From JARFVT01 sp036677425 (GTDB taxonomy: Bacteria; Pseudomonadota; Alphaproteobacteria; UBA8366; Aestuariispiraceae): 64,000 nt of DNA. The position numbers were made by a program, and so were the translations under genes. Within the stretch, counting starts at the first letter, position 1. Each line of letters begins with the position of its first letter. Shown in pieces: positions 27,411-34,695 of the stretch. The DNA is taken from NCBI GenBank assembly GCA_036677425.1, contig JARFVT010000013.1, forward strand, positions 1,798,001 to 1,862,000, read 5' to 3'. The notes beneath the pieces were generated by a model. The model made no database searches and was not told the DNA's origin. It was given only the letters and a program-made list of their open reading frames with translations.

Positions 27411-29184
27411 AATCATTAATTTATTTATTGCTATTATGGCTATTATTTCTGTTTTTTATAGCTGGCATTTTTTCAATGGCTTTTTATGGAATGATAAAGC
27501 TTGGTGGATTTGGATATTTGAAAATATCAAACAAAATCACATTTTACCAGCCGCCATGATGCAAATATTATATATAGGAATCGGGACTGGTTTATTCTTA
27601 ATGCTGTTAAGCTTAACCATTTTAAATCGTATGAGTTCAACAATAATTTTTGGTGATCGTAAGGCCGAAGATTTGCATGGCTCGGCAAGATGGGCAAAAT
27701 ATATTGATGTTAAAAAAACTGGATTACTAGTTAAAACTGGTGTGATTGTTGGTGGATTTAAAAAGTTATTTTTTGGAACAAAGACATTAAATCATAATGG
27801 CCCAGAACATATATTAGCCTTTGCACCGACAAGATCGGGTAAAGGCGTTGGTTTAGTTATACCAACATTGCTAAACTGGCAAGGCTCAATGATTTGCTTG
27901 GATATCAAGGGTGAGAATTATCATTTAACCGCTGGTTACCGTGCATCACTTGGTCAACATATTATAAAATTTGATCCAACATCACTTGATGGTTCAAATA
28001 AATATAATCCATTAGCAGAAATTCGTATTGGCACAGAACATGAAATCGAAGATTGCCAGAATATATCATCGATGGTGATTGATAGCGAAGGCAAGGGTTT
28101 AAAAGACTATTGGATGCAAGCGGGTTGGGAATGGTTAACCACATGTATTTTACATGTATTATATTATGAAAAAATCAATAATGACGGTCGCATTGCAACC
28201 CTAAAAGACGTTCATCATTTCATGTCGGTTGGTCATGGTGATGATGATATAGAATTAAATCCAGACGAAAGCTTTAATCAGCTTTGTGATGACATGGCAG
28301 AATTTAAGCATGGTAGAGATATTATTGATCAAGAAGTGATGCGCTCTGCTGGTGCAATGAAGAAGAAAGCCAGCCAAGAAAGATCAGGCGTGCATTCATC
28401 GGCTAAGATACAATTAAGTCTTTATTCTGATCCAATAGTATCAAAAAATATATCTAGTTCTGATTTTACTATTAATGATTTGATGAACAGAGATGCACCA
28501 GTTTCATTATATATTATAATACCACCATCAGATATGGATAGATTGAAGCCATTAATTAGAATTTTGATGAACCAGTTTTTGACAAGATTAACCGCATCGA
28601 TGAAATTTGAAAATGGTAAAGCGGTTAAATCATATGAGCATCGCATGTTATTAATGCTCGATGAGTTCACATCAATAGGTAAATTAGAAATATTTGAACG
28701 CTCGCTTGCATTCATGGCTGGTTATGGCTTGAAGGCATTTATAATAATTCAAGATATAACGCAATTAAACAAGGCTTACGGCAAGGATAATTCTATTATG
28801 GCAAATTGCCATATTAGAATAGCATTTGCACCAAACACCATCGAAACGGCAAAAACATTATCTGATATGGTGGGTAAGACTACGATCATTCAACGTAAAA
28901 AATCAAGATCGGGTAAGGCTGGTGCAATCACTGGCAATACATCTGAAAATATCAATGAAATTGCACGGCCATTATTAACGCCTGACGAATGTATGCGGAT
29001 TAAAAGCATTACCACTAATATTTTTGGTAAAGCGGTTGCGGGTAATATGTTGATTTTTGTAGCAGGGCATCAACCAATATTTGGGCGGCAAATATTATTT
29101 TTTAACGATAAAGAAATGCTTGAAAAAAGCCAAATACCGATACCAAAAACATCAAAACCTTTAGGTGAAAAACAAGAAGACTAA
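27403..29184 (+). CDS. virD4: VirD4/TraG type IV coupling protein
   Basis: 593 residues. Two N-terminal membrane segments, then Walker A APTRSGKGVGLVIPTLL (~residue 142) and Walker B LLMLDEFTSIGKL (~417). The stretch ~200-330 between them is the all-alpha domain thought to recognise substrates (IRIGTEHEIEDCQN, CILHVLYYEKIN, FMSVGHGDDDIELN). VirD4 brings the relaxosome to the secretion channel. The last ~45 bp and the following spacer recur at 30309-30452, and the all-alpha domain recurs twice in the next gene. Confidence 0.94.
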   Translation: MIKIINLFIAIMAIISVFYSWHFFNGFLWNDKAWWIWIFENIKQNHILPAAMMQILYIGIGTGLFLMLLSLTILNRMSSTIIFGDRKAEDLHGSARWAKYIDVKKTGLLVKTGVIVGGFKKLFFGTKTLNHNGPEHILAFAPTRSGKGVGLVIPTLLNWQGSMICLDIKGENYHLTAGYRASLGQHIIKFDPTSLDGSNKYNPLAEIRIGTEHEIEDCQNISSMVIDSEGKGLKDYWMQAGWEWLTTCILHVLYYEKINNDGRIATLKDVHHFMSVGHGDDDIELNPDESFNQLCDDMAEFKHGRDIIDQEVMRSAGAMKKKASQERSGVHSSAKIQLSLYSDPIVSKNISSSDFTINDLMNRDAPVSLYIIIPPSDMDRLKPLIRILMNQFLTRLTASMKFENGKAVKSYEHRMLLMLDEFTSIGKLEIFERSLAFMAGYGLKAFIIIQDITQLNKAYGKDNSIMANCHIRIAFAPNTIETAKTLSDMVGKTTIIQRKKSRSGKAGAITGNTSENINEIARPLLTPDECMRIKSITTNIFGKAVAGNMLIFVAGHQPIFGRQILFFNDKEMLEKSQIPIPKTSKPLGEKQED

Positions 29185-29280
29185 TTTTATTTCACCAAAT
29201 TTCACCTTACCAGGTAACACTTAAATTTACCTTACCAGGTAAGCCCTAAAACATAAGGGAAATAACAATGACAAATATTT
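29139..29280 (+). repeat. Direct repeat: virD4 tail plus spacer (copy 1)
   Basis: About 142 bp, nearly identical to 30309-30452. It covers the last virD4 codons, the spacer with two palindromic sites and the start of the next gene. A much-diverged third version lies around 29755-29860, between the two halves of the following gene. Together they mark a serial tandem duplication of the virD4 3' region. Confidence 0.88.
29207..29242 (+). promoter_or_regulatory. Pair of TTACCAGGTAA palindromes (operator candidate 1)
   Basis: Two copies of the 11 bp palindrome TTACCAGGTAA, at 29207-29217 and 29232-29242, start 25 bp apart in front of the double-domain gene. An identical pair precedes the ArdC operon. 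Spacing near two and a half helical turns and dyad symmetry suggest a dimeric repressor site; no such regulator is identified. Confidence 0.5.
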
Positions 29281-30344
29281 TAGATGATCCGACCTTAGAT
29301 GATTCATATTTAGCAAAAATTCGTATTGGTACAGACTATGAATCTGCCGATTGTAAAAAAGTATTAACCACAATGATTAACCCGGATGATAACAGATTTA
29401 GAGTTTTTAATATCATAACAGGCTTTGATTGGCTAACTGTGTGCATTTTACATGTATTATATTATGAAAAAATTAACAATAACGGCAGGATAGCCACTGT
29501 GAGAGAAGTCTTTAATTTTATGATGCTTGGTCATAATAAAAATAGTGGAAAATTAATTTATGATCATAGTTTTTTTAAAATTTTAAATGCTATGGCAAAA
29601 TTTGATCATAAAAGAGATGTGGCTAATAAAAGCGTAAAAATGGTAACAGGCAAATTGAAAAAATATAGCCGTGAAACAAGCTGGATAGTGCATTCACATG
29701 CTATAGGTTATTTGATTACTTTTTGTGATGCGCGCTACGAAAAAATATCAAATACTTTAGGTGAAAACAATAAAATTAATTTTTTATCATCAAATTTAAT
29801 TCACCATGTAAAGCCTAAATTTAACCTTTTTAGGGAAAATACGATGAAAAATATTTTAGATAATCAAACCTTAGATGATTCATATTTAGCAAAAATTCGT
29901 ATTGGTACAGACCATGAATATGACGATTGTCAAAATATCGCATTGATGATGTTTGGTTATTATGAGGTCGGTTTAAAAGGTTATTGGATGAATTCTGGTT
30001 TGGAATGGTTCACCGTATGTATTTTACATATATTATATTATGAAAAAATTAAAAATAATCGGATAGCAACTCTAAAAGACATTCATCATTTCATGTTAGT
30101 TGGTCATAGTAATGATGATATAAAATTAGACTCAATAGAAAGTTTTAATCAGCTTTTTAATGATATGGCAAAATTTGATCACGGCAGAGGTTTTGCTAAT
30201 GAAATAATAAAAGTTAATGCATATATGATGATGGATAAACTAGATTTTAAAGAAATATTGGGCGTTCATAATACTGCCAAATTTCAGCTAAATATTATTT
30301 TAAATAAAAATACCGATACCAAAAACATCAAAACCTTTAGGTGA
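29268..30344 (+). CDS. Protein made of two diverged VirD4 all-alpha domains, no ATPase
   Basis: 358 residues in two halves. Both begin with the same pattern (LDDSYLAKIRIGTD at ~residues 11 and ~203) and continue with LHVLYYEKINNNGRIAT and LHILYYEKIKNN, matching the all-alpha domain of the adjacent VirD4 (~200-330). Neither half has Walker A, Walker B or membrane segments. The linker (~165-192) is former spacer DNA read as protein, and the last residues come from the virD4 tail in a shifted frame. So it arose by tandem duplication, yet 1077 bp stay open despite heavy divergence. It could bind transfer substrates or interfere with coupling proteins, or be a decaying duplicate. Confidence 0.75.
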   Translation: MTNILDDPTLDDSYLAKIRIGTDYESADCKKVLTTMINPDDNRFRVFNIITGFDWLTVCILHVLYYEKINNNGRIATVREVFNFMMLGHNKNSGKLIYDHSFFKILNAMAKFDHKRDVANKSVKMVTGKLKKYSRETSWIVHSHAIGYLITFCDARYEKISNTLGENNKINFLSSNLIHHVKPKFNLFRENTMKNILDNQTLDDSYLAKIRIGTDHEYDDCQNIALMMFGYYEVGLKGYWMNSGLEWFTVCILHILYYEKIKNNRIATLKDIHHFMLVGHSNDDIKLDSIESFNQLFNDMAKFDHGRGFANEIIKVNAYMMMDKLDFKEILGVHNTAKFQLNIILNKNTDTKNIKTFR

Positions 30345-30452
30345 AAAACAATAAAATTAATTTTATTTCACCAAATTTCACCTTACCAGGTAACACTTAA
30401 ATTTACCTTACCAGGTAAGCCCTAAAACATAAGGAAAATAACAATGACAAAT
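30309..30452 (+). repeat. Direct repeat: virD4 tail plus spacer (copy 2)
   Basis: Second copy of the repeat at 29139-29280. Here the virD4-tail part is read in a different frame as the end of the double all-alpha-domain gene, and the ATG at its end starts a different small protein. Confidence 0.88.
30383..30418 (+). promoter_or_regulatory. Pair of TTACCAGGTAA palindromes (operator candidate 2)
   Basis: TTACCAGGTAA at 30383-30393 and 30408-30418, with the same 25 bp spacing as the first pair, 26 bp before the small acidic gene that leads the ArdC operon. Confidence 0.5.
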
Positions 30453-30587
30453 ATTAATGAAAAAGAACCGATTATCACGATTATTGACCCTGAGGAGGCC
30501 GATCAAATGGGATTGTTTGACGAAGAGGCATTATCGGATGATGACGCTATCGATAGCCTATTTGATGAGGAAGAAGATAATGAGTAA
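30444..30587 (+). CDS. Small acidic peptide leading the ArdC-toprim gene
   Basis: 47 residues, strongly acidic, ending DEEEDNE. Its core EEADQMGLFDEEALSDDDAI resembles two stretches in the relaxase C-terminus (EEMGYFKEDAISSDDAI and EEMGCFKEDAISYDDI). It overlaps the next gene by 8 bp and has an upstream GGAA-type ribosome site, so it looks translated. The shared motif suggests a common binding partner, but no function is known to me. Confidence 0.55.
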   Translation: MTNINEKEPIITIIDPEEADQMGLFDEEALSDDDAIDSLFDEEEDNE

Positions 30588-32709
30588 TAATTTTAGAGAT
30601 GATATCGCCAATGAAATTATTACTCATATTGAAGCTGGTACTGCGCCATGGCAAAAGCCGTGGCAAGAAGGCCATAGTAGGGTTGCGGCATTTAACCCTA
30701 CAAGCGAGAAAAACTATAAAGGCATCAATTCCATTATCCTAGCAATGAAAGGCTATGACGATCCACGATGGCTTACTTATAAACAAGCAGAAAAAATGGA
30801 CGCGCAGGTTAAAGCTGGTCAAAAATCAACCCAAGTCGAATATTGGTTATGGTCAAAGAAAGTCGAAATTAAAGACAATAAAGGCAAGTCAATATTGGAT
30901 GATAAAGGTAATAAAACATTTAAGAATGTAAAATTGCAACGACCGCAAGTTTTATATGCCAATGTCTTTAATGCCGAACAAATTGACGGCATGAAAAAAT
31001 ATGTTGAACCTGAACTTAAATTTGATCCGATTGAAGCCGCTGAAAAAATATTAAAAACTTCACAAGCTCCAATAAATTATGATCAAGGCGATAGTGCTTT
31101 TTATTCTATCACTAAAGATTCTATTCATTTACCACCAGCGGCAGCATTTGATAGCGCATATGAATTTTATGCAACCGCATTGCATGAAATGGGGCATTCC
31201 ACAGGGCATGGATCGCGGCTTGATCGTAAATTTGCACCATTTGGCACTGTTGATTATGCCAAGGAAGAGTTACGCGCGGAAATATCATCATTCATGCTAT
31301 CAACCGAACTTGGCCTTGGTCATTATCCTGAACGCCATGCAAGCTATGTAGAAAACTGGTTGCAAGTCTTACGTGAAGATAAGAATGAGATTTTTAGGGC
31401 TGCAAGGGATGCGGAAATAATCAAGCAATGGATATTAGAACCTGGTAAGCGCATTCAATTGGCAAAATCAGCGCAAAATACAGTGAAGCCAACTAAGGAG
31501 GCCAACATGAAAAAGGATAATCCTAACGACAAACAAAAAGCCGAAGAGATTAAAAAGCAATATCTAAATGTGCCTTTTACTGAAAAAAACGAAGCCAAGA
31601 AGCTAGGCGCAAGATGGGATAAAGATAATAAATCTTGGTATATATCCGACAAGTTGGATATTAAAGATTTTTCCAAATGGAATAAACCAGCAGAAATCAA
31701 GGAAAGCAAATTAAGCCCTGTTGATGAATTTGCCATAGCATTAAAAGATAATGGTTTATTGATTAAGGGCGAGCCTATTATGGATGGCAAATGGCATCGA
31801 GTAGCTGTTGAAGGCGATGAAAAGAAAAAAAACAGCGGTTCATATCGTGGTTTTCTTGATGGCAAAGCTAATGGGCAAATAATTAATTTTAAATTAGGTG
31901 ATAAAGCTGTTAGATGGTCATATTCTGGTGAGAATAAACTTAATGCCGCAGAATTACAACAAGCACAAAGCGATGCGGCGGCGCGTAAAGTTGAAAACAC
32001 CATTGCCCTTGAAAAACTGCAACTTGATGCTGGTAAAAAGGCCGTTGATATTTTAGTAAATGATAAAAATAAATCAGCAAATTCTCACCCATATCTAGTA
32101 AAAAAACAAATCACCCATATGCAATTAAAAGAAAATGAAAATGGTGAATTATTATTACCAGTTCAAGATATTAATGGTCATATTTGGTCAATTCAAACAA
32201 TTGATAAGGATGGTCAAAAGCGGTTTTTAAAAGATGGCCGCAAAACTGGTATGATGAATGTGGTTGGTAATATTAAAAAATCAAGCGTTGCAAATAAAGC
32301 TGTGATTATTTGCGAAGGTTTTTCAACTGCGGCATCACTGGCCTTGGCAAGCGATAAAACTGTGGTTGTTGCCTTTGACAAAGGTAATTTAGCACCAGTT
32401 GCAGAGCAAATACGCGGTAAATATCCAGATTTGGATATTATTATCGCAGCCGATAATGATCATAGATTAGAAAACCACCCCACAATTAAGAAAAATGTCG
32501 GCATCGATGCCGCAAATAAAGCTGCAAAATCTGTTAATGCAACGGTTATCATACCGCCACTTACCGATGAAGAAAAATCACAGGGCTTAAGTGATTTTAA
32601 TGATATTGCGGTATCGCGGGGCAATGACGGCCTTAAATCATGCTTAAAAGCTTTATTATCAAAAGACAAAACCAAGATTAAAAAACAATCAAACGAAATG
32701 GCATTGTGA
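30580..32709 (+). CDS. ArdC-like antirestriction / DUF5710 / toprim fusion protein
   Basis: 709 residues from ATG 30580 (MSNNFRDDIANEII); upstream in-frame codons overlap the small acidic gene. Domains: ArdC N-terminal ssDNA-binding domain (~1-130, APWQKPWQ, NYKGINSIIL), metallopeptidase-like domain with HEMGHSTGH (~200), DUF5710 (~330-370, VPFTEKNEAKKLGARWDKD), and a C-terminal toprim domain (~520-700) with the acidic residues in IICEGFSTA and AADNDH. ArdC proteins protect incoming single-stranded plasmid DNA from restriction; the toprim part resembles plasmid primases such as TraC. It probably acts on the transferred strand in the recipient. Confidence 0.85.
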   Translation: MSNNFRDDIANEIITHIEAGTAPWQKPWQEGHSRVAAFNPTSEKNYKGINSIILAMKGYDDPRWLTYKQAEKMDAQVKAGQKSTQVEYWLWSKKVEIKDNKGKSILDDKGNKTFKNVKLQRPQVLYANVFNAEQIDGMKKYVEPELKFDPIEAAEKILKTSQAPINYDQGDSAFYSITKDSIHLPPAAAFDSAYEFYATALHEMGHSTGHGSRLDRKFAPFGTVDYAKEELRAEISSFMLSTELGLGHYPERHASYVENWLQVLREDKNEIFRAARDAEIIKQWILEPGKRIQLAKSAQNTVKPTKEANMKKDNPNDKQKAEEIKKQYLNVPFTEKNEAKKLGARWDKDNKSWYISDKLDIKDFSKWNKPAEIKESKLSPVDEFAIALKDNGLLIKGEPIMDGKWHRVAVEGDEKKKNSGSYRGFLDGKANGQIINFKLGDKAVRWSYSGENKLNAAELQQAQSDAAARKVENTIALEKLQLDAGKKAVDILVNDKNKSANSHPYLVKKQITHMQLKENENGELLLPVQDINGHIWSIQTIDKDGQKRFLKDGRKTGMMNVVGNIKKSSVANKAVIICEGFSTAASLALASDKTVVVAFDKGNLAPVAEQIRGKYPDLDIIIAADNDHRLENHPTIKKNVGIDAANKAAKSVNATVIIPPLTDEEKSQGLSDFNDIAVSRGNDGLKSCLKALLSKDKTKIKKQSNEMAL

Positions 32710-32762
32710 ATTAATTAAACTGGATAATGGCAAGGCAAAGGTCTTGCCATTATTATTTGAAA
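32652..32762 (+). repeat. Direct repeat covering the toprim gene end and its terminator (copy 1)
   Basis: About 111 bp, nearly identical to 33453-33563, spanning the last ~19 codons of the toprim gene and the hairpin behind it. It marks a tandem duplication of the gene's 3' part. Confidence 0.9.
32724..32753 (+). terminator. Hairpin after the ArdC-toprim gene
   Basis: Inverted repeat ATAATGGCAAG / CTTGCCATTAT with an 8 nt loop, followed by a weak T-rich stretch. Likely terminator or mRNA-end stabiliser; duplicated at 33525. Confidence 0.65.
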
Positions 32763-32790
32763 TAATTTAAATTTAATAAGGAATAAGATA

Positions 32791-33510
32791 ATGGGAAATA
32801 GTGAATTAGACGTTGTCGTGCAAGCTAGAGAAATTTTAAATAATGAAAAAAATAAATTAACTAACTCACATCCATATTTAGTTGAAAAACAAATAACTCA
32901 TATGCAATTAAAGGAAAATGAAAAAGGTCAATTATTAATACCAGTAGGAGATTATGAGGGTAATATTTTTTCAGTTACAAAAATAGATGCCACTGGAAAA
33001 GAAGAAATTATGAGAAGTAATTATCTATTAACTGAATTAGGATATATTATTGGAGATATTAAAGATTTAGATAATAAAAATAAATCTATAATTGTTTGTA
33101 AAGATTTTGCATCAGGTGCATCATTATCTAAAGCAACTAACAAGACTGTGCTTGTTGGTTTTGACGATCAAAATTCATTATGGATTGCGGAAGGTCTTCG
33201 CAAGCGAAATCCAGAAATTGATATTATTATTGCAATAAGAAATGATCATAAATCACCAGTTTTTATTACAAATTACCCAGAATATAGTAAAGAAACACGT
33301 TATACAGAACAGGCTAATCTTTATGCAAATATGATTAATGCTAGGGTTATCATACCACCACTTACCGATAAAGAAAAAGCACAAGGCTTAAATAATTTTA
33401 ATGATATTGCATTATCTCGTGGTGATAAAGGCCTTAGATCATGCTTAAAAACTTTATTATCAAAAGACAAAACCAAGATTAAAAAACAATCAAACGAAAT
33501 GACATTGTGA
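32791..33510 (+). CDS. Stand-alone toprim paralogue with lost catalytic residues
   Basis: 239 residues matching the C-terminal toprim region of the preceding protein (HPYLVEKQITHMQLKENE, VIIPPLTDKEKAQGL, FNDIALSRGDKGL). The key positions have changed: the glutamate in IICEGF is lysine (IVCKDF), and AADNDH is AIRNDH, losing the first aspartate of the metal-binding pair. It therefore should not catalyse DNA synthesis or strand cleavage, yet the frame is fully open while the sequence has diverged strongly. The flanking 111 bp direct repeats prove an origin by tandem duplication. Role unknown; it could bind the same partner as the intact protein. Confidence 0.78.
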   Translation: MGNSELDVVVQAREILNNEKNKLTNSHPYLVEKQITHMQLKENEKGQLLIPVGDYEGNIFSVTKIDATGKEEIMRSNYLLTELGYIIGDIKDLDNKNKSIIVCKDFASGASLSKATNKTVLVGFDDQNSLWIAEGLRKRNPEIDIIIAIRNDHKSPVFITNYPEYSKETRYTEQANLYANMINARVIIPPLTDKEKAQGLNNFNDIALSRGDKGLRSCLKTLLSKDKTKIKKQSNEMTL

Positions 33511-33563
33511 ATTAATTAAACTGGATAATGGCAAGGCAAAGGTCTTGTCATTATTATTTGAAA
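33453..33563 (+). repeat. Direct repeat covering the toprim paralogue end and terminator (copy 2)
   Basis: Second copy of the 32652-32762 repeat, offset by 801 bp, with few substitutions. These ends are far more similar to each other than the bodies of the two genes, which hints at gene conversion or selection on the end. Confidence 0.9.
33525..33554 (+). terminator. Hairpin after the toprim paralogue
   Basis: Same hairpin as at 32724 with one stem change (CTTGTCATT) that leaves a G-T pair. It lies between the paralogue and the relaxosome genes. Confidence 0.6.
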
Positions 33564-33572
33564 GATAAATCA

Positions 33573-33902
33573 ATGAAAAAATCTGAAAGATTTATGATAT
33601 ATATAACCAGTGATGATAAAGAAAAGGTAAAATCTGGAGCGGCTTCATTGTCATTATCCATGTCAGAATATATCAGGCGCGTAATAACTGGTACAAGATT
33701 ACCAGTTTTAGGCAACGCCAAAACCGTAACAGATTTATTAAAGGTTAATGCTGATTTGGCGAGGCTTGGTAATTTATTCAAAATGGCATTAGATAATGAT
33801 GATCCAAAAATATCAAAAAGATTATCATTGGATATGGAACAAATGATTGCTAAGATAGCAACGACTAAGCAAATATTAGCAACTAAAATTATGGAGCTGT
33901 AA
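33573..33902 (+). CDS. traJ: TraJ/MobC-like relaxosome accessory protein
   Basis: 109 residues from ATG 33573 (MKKSERFMIYIT). SLSLSMSEYIRRVITG has the ribbon-helix-helix look of MobC/TraJ proteins, and the C-terminal half (NADLARLGNLFKMALD) resembles the conserved MobC stretch. In RP4, TraJ binds the inverted repeat beside nic and recruits the relaxase TraI. It precedes the relaxase by two small genes in one operon, and its likely target is the palindrome at 41026-41063. Confidence 0.75.
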   Translation: MKKSERFMIYITSDDKEKVKSGAASLSLSMSEYIRRVITGTRLPVLGNAKTVTDLLKVNADLARLGNLFKMALDNDDPKISKRLSLDMEQMIAKIATTKQILATKIMEL

Positions 33903-33903
33903 A

Positions 33904-34137
33904 ATGCCTTTAAGCGAACAAGAAAGAAAAGAAAGCATTGAGAATGGCAAAGCCATGTTAGATGCATTTGATAATGGTGATGATGATGCTTTCTATGCAG
34001 CAGCACGAGAAATGAAAGCGCCAGCCGATGCCTTAATGGCTTGTAAAAAAGTCAATGGTGCTGATTGGATCAGAGAAATGGGCTTAGACACATCGAGGGC
34101 GGATCAAGAATATGGTAAAGACTGGCTTAATAAATAA
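33904..34137 (+). CDS. Small hypothetical protein in the relaxase operon
   Basis: 77 residues, hydrophilic and acidic (NGKAMLDAFDNGDDDAFYAA). No recognised family. It begins one base after the traJ-like stop and overlaps the next gene by 26 bp, so it is probably translated with its neighbours. Conserved small genes occur here in related plasmids, but I cannot name this one. Confidence 0.55.
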   Translation: MPLSEQERKESIENGKAMLDAFDNGDDDAFYAAAREMKAPADALMACKKVNGADWIREMGLDTSRADQEYGKDWLNK

Positions 34138-34687
34138 ACTTAATTTATTATCACTTAAACAAAAAACAGCATTAGACGCAGAACGTCAAACACCCGAAGC
34201 TGAATTAAATAAACAAGTGAATATTAAAATTCACCAGCAGATAAAAGAAATCGGCAAGGATGGCGATATTGACACAATTCTTGCTGCTGAGTTGAAAATG
34301 CTTGAAAATGAATATGCATTACATAGCAATAATAGGGTTATGGATGGCAGCCTTGAAATAGCAATCATAGAAGCCAAGGCCACGGTTGCATTATTGCCCA
34401 AGGTTAAATCAATGGAAAGCTATAAAGCGGTCAATGAAACGCTTTCATTACCAAAAAACCGCTTGAATGACATACCAAGGGATGAGGCAAGGCAGTTTTT
34501 TAAGTCTCATAATGCCAGATTATTAAATTTAAATAAATCGCGCTTATCGCCAGAAGAAAAGAAGATTATCGATATTAGACGTAATAACATTCGCATCGCA
34601 GGCAAGATTTATATAGCGCAGCAAAAACAAATCTTGGGCATTGCAGCAAAAACTAATAAAAAACTCGATAATCAACTTGGTTTATAA
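34112..34687 (+). CDS. Hypothetical helical protein upstream of the relaxase
   Basis: 191 residues, lysine-rich and mostly helical, without membrane segments or known motifs (LKMLENEYALHSNNRVMDGS; ARLLNLNKSRLSPEEKKIID). Located between the traJ-like and traI-like genes, 8 bp before the relaxase. A role in relaxosome assembly is plausible by position only. The first ~12 residues overlap the previous gene, so a later start is possible. Confidence 0.55.
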   Translation: MVKTGLINKLNLLSLKQKTALDAERQTPEAELNKQVNIKIHQQIKEIGKDGDIDTILAAELKMLENEYALHSNNRVMDGSLEIAIIEAKATVALLPKVKSMESYKAVNETLSLPKNRLNDIPRDEARQFFKSHNARLLNLNKSRLSPEEKKIIDIRRNNIRIAGKIYIAQQKQILGIAAKTNKKLDNQLGL

Positions 34688-34695
34688 TTTAAGCC

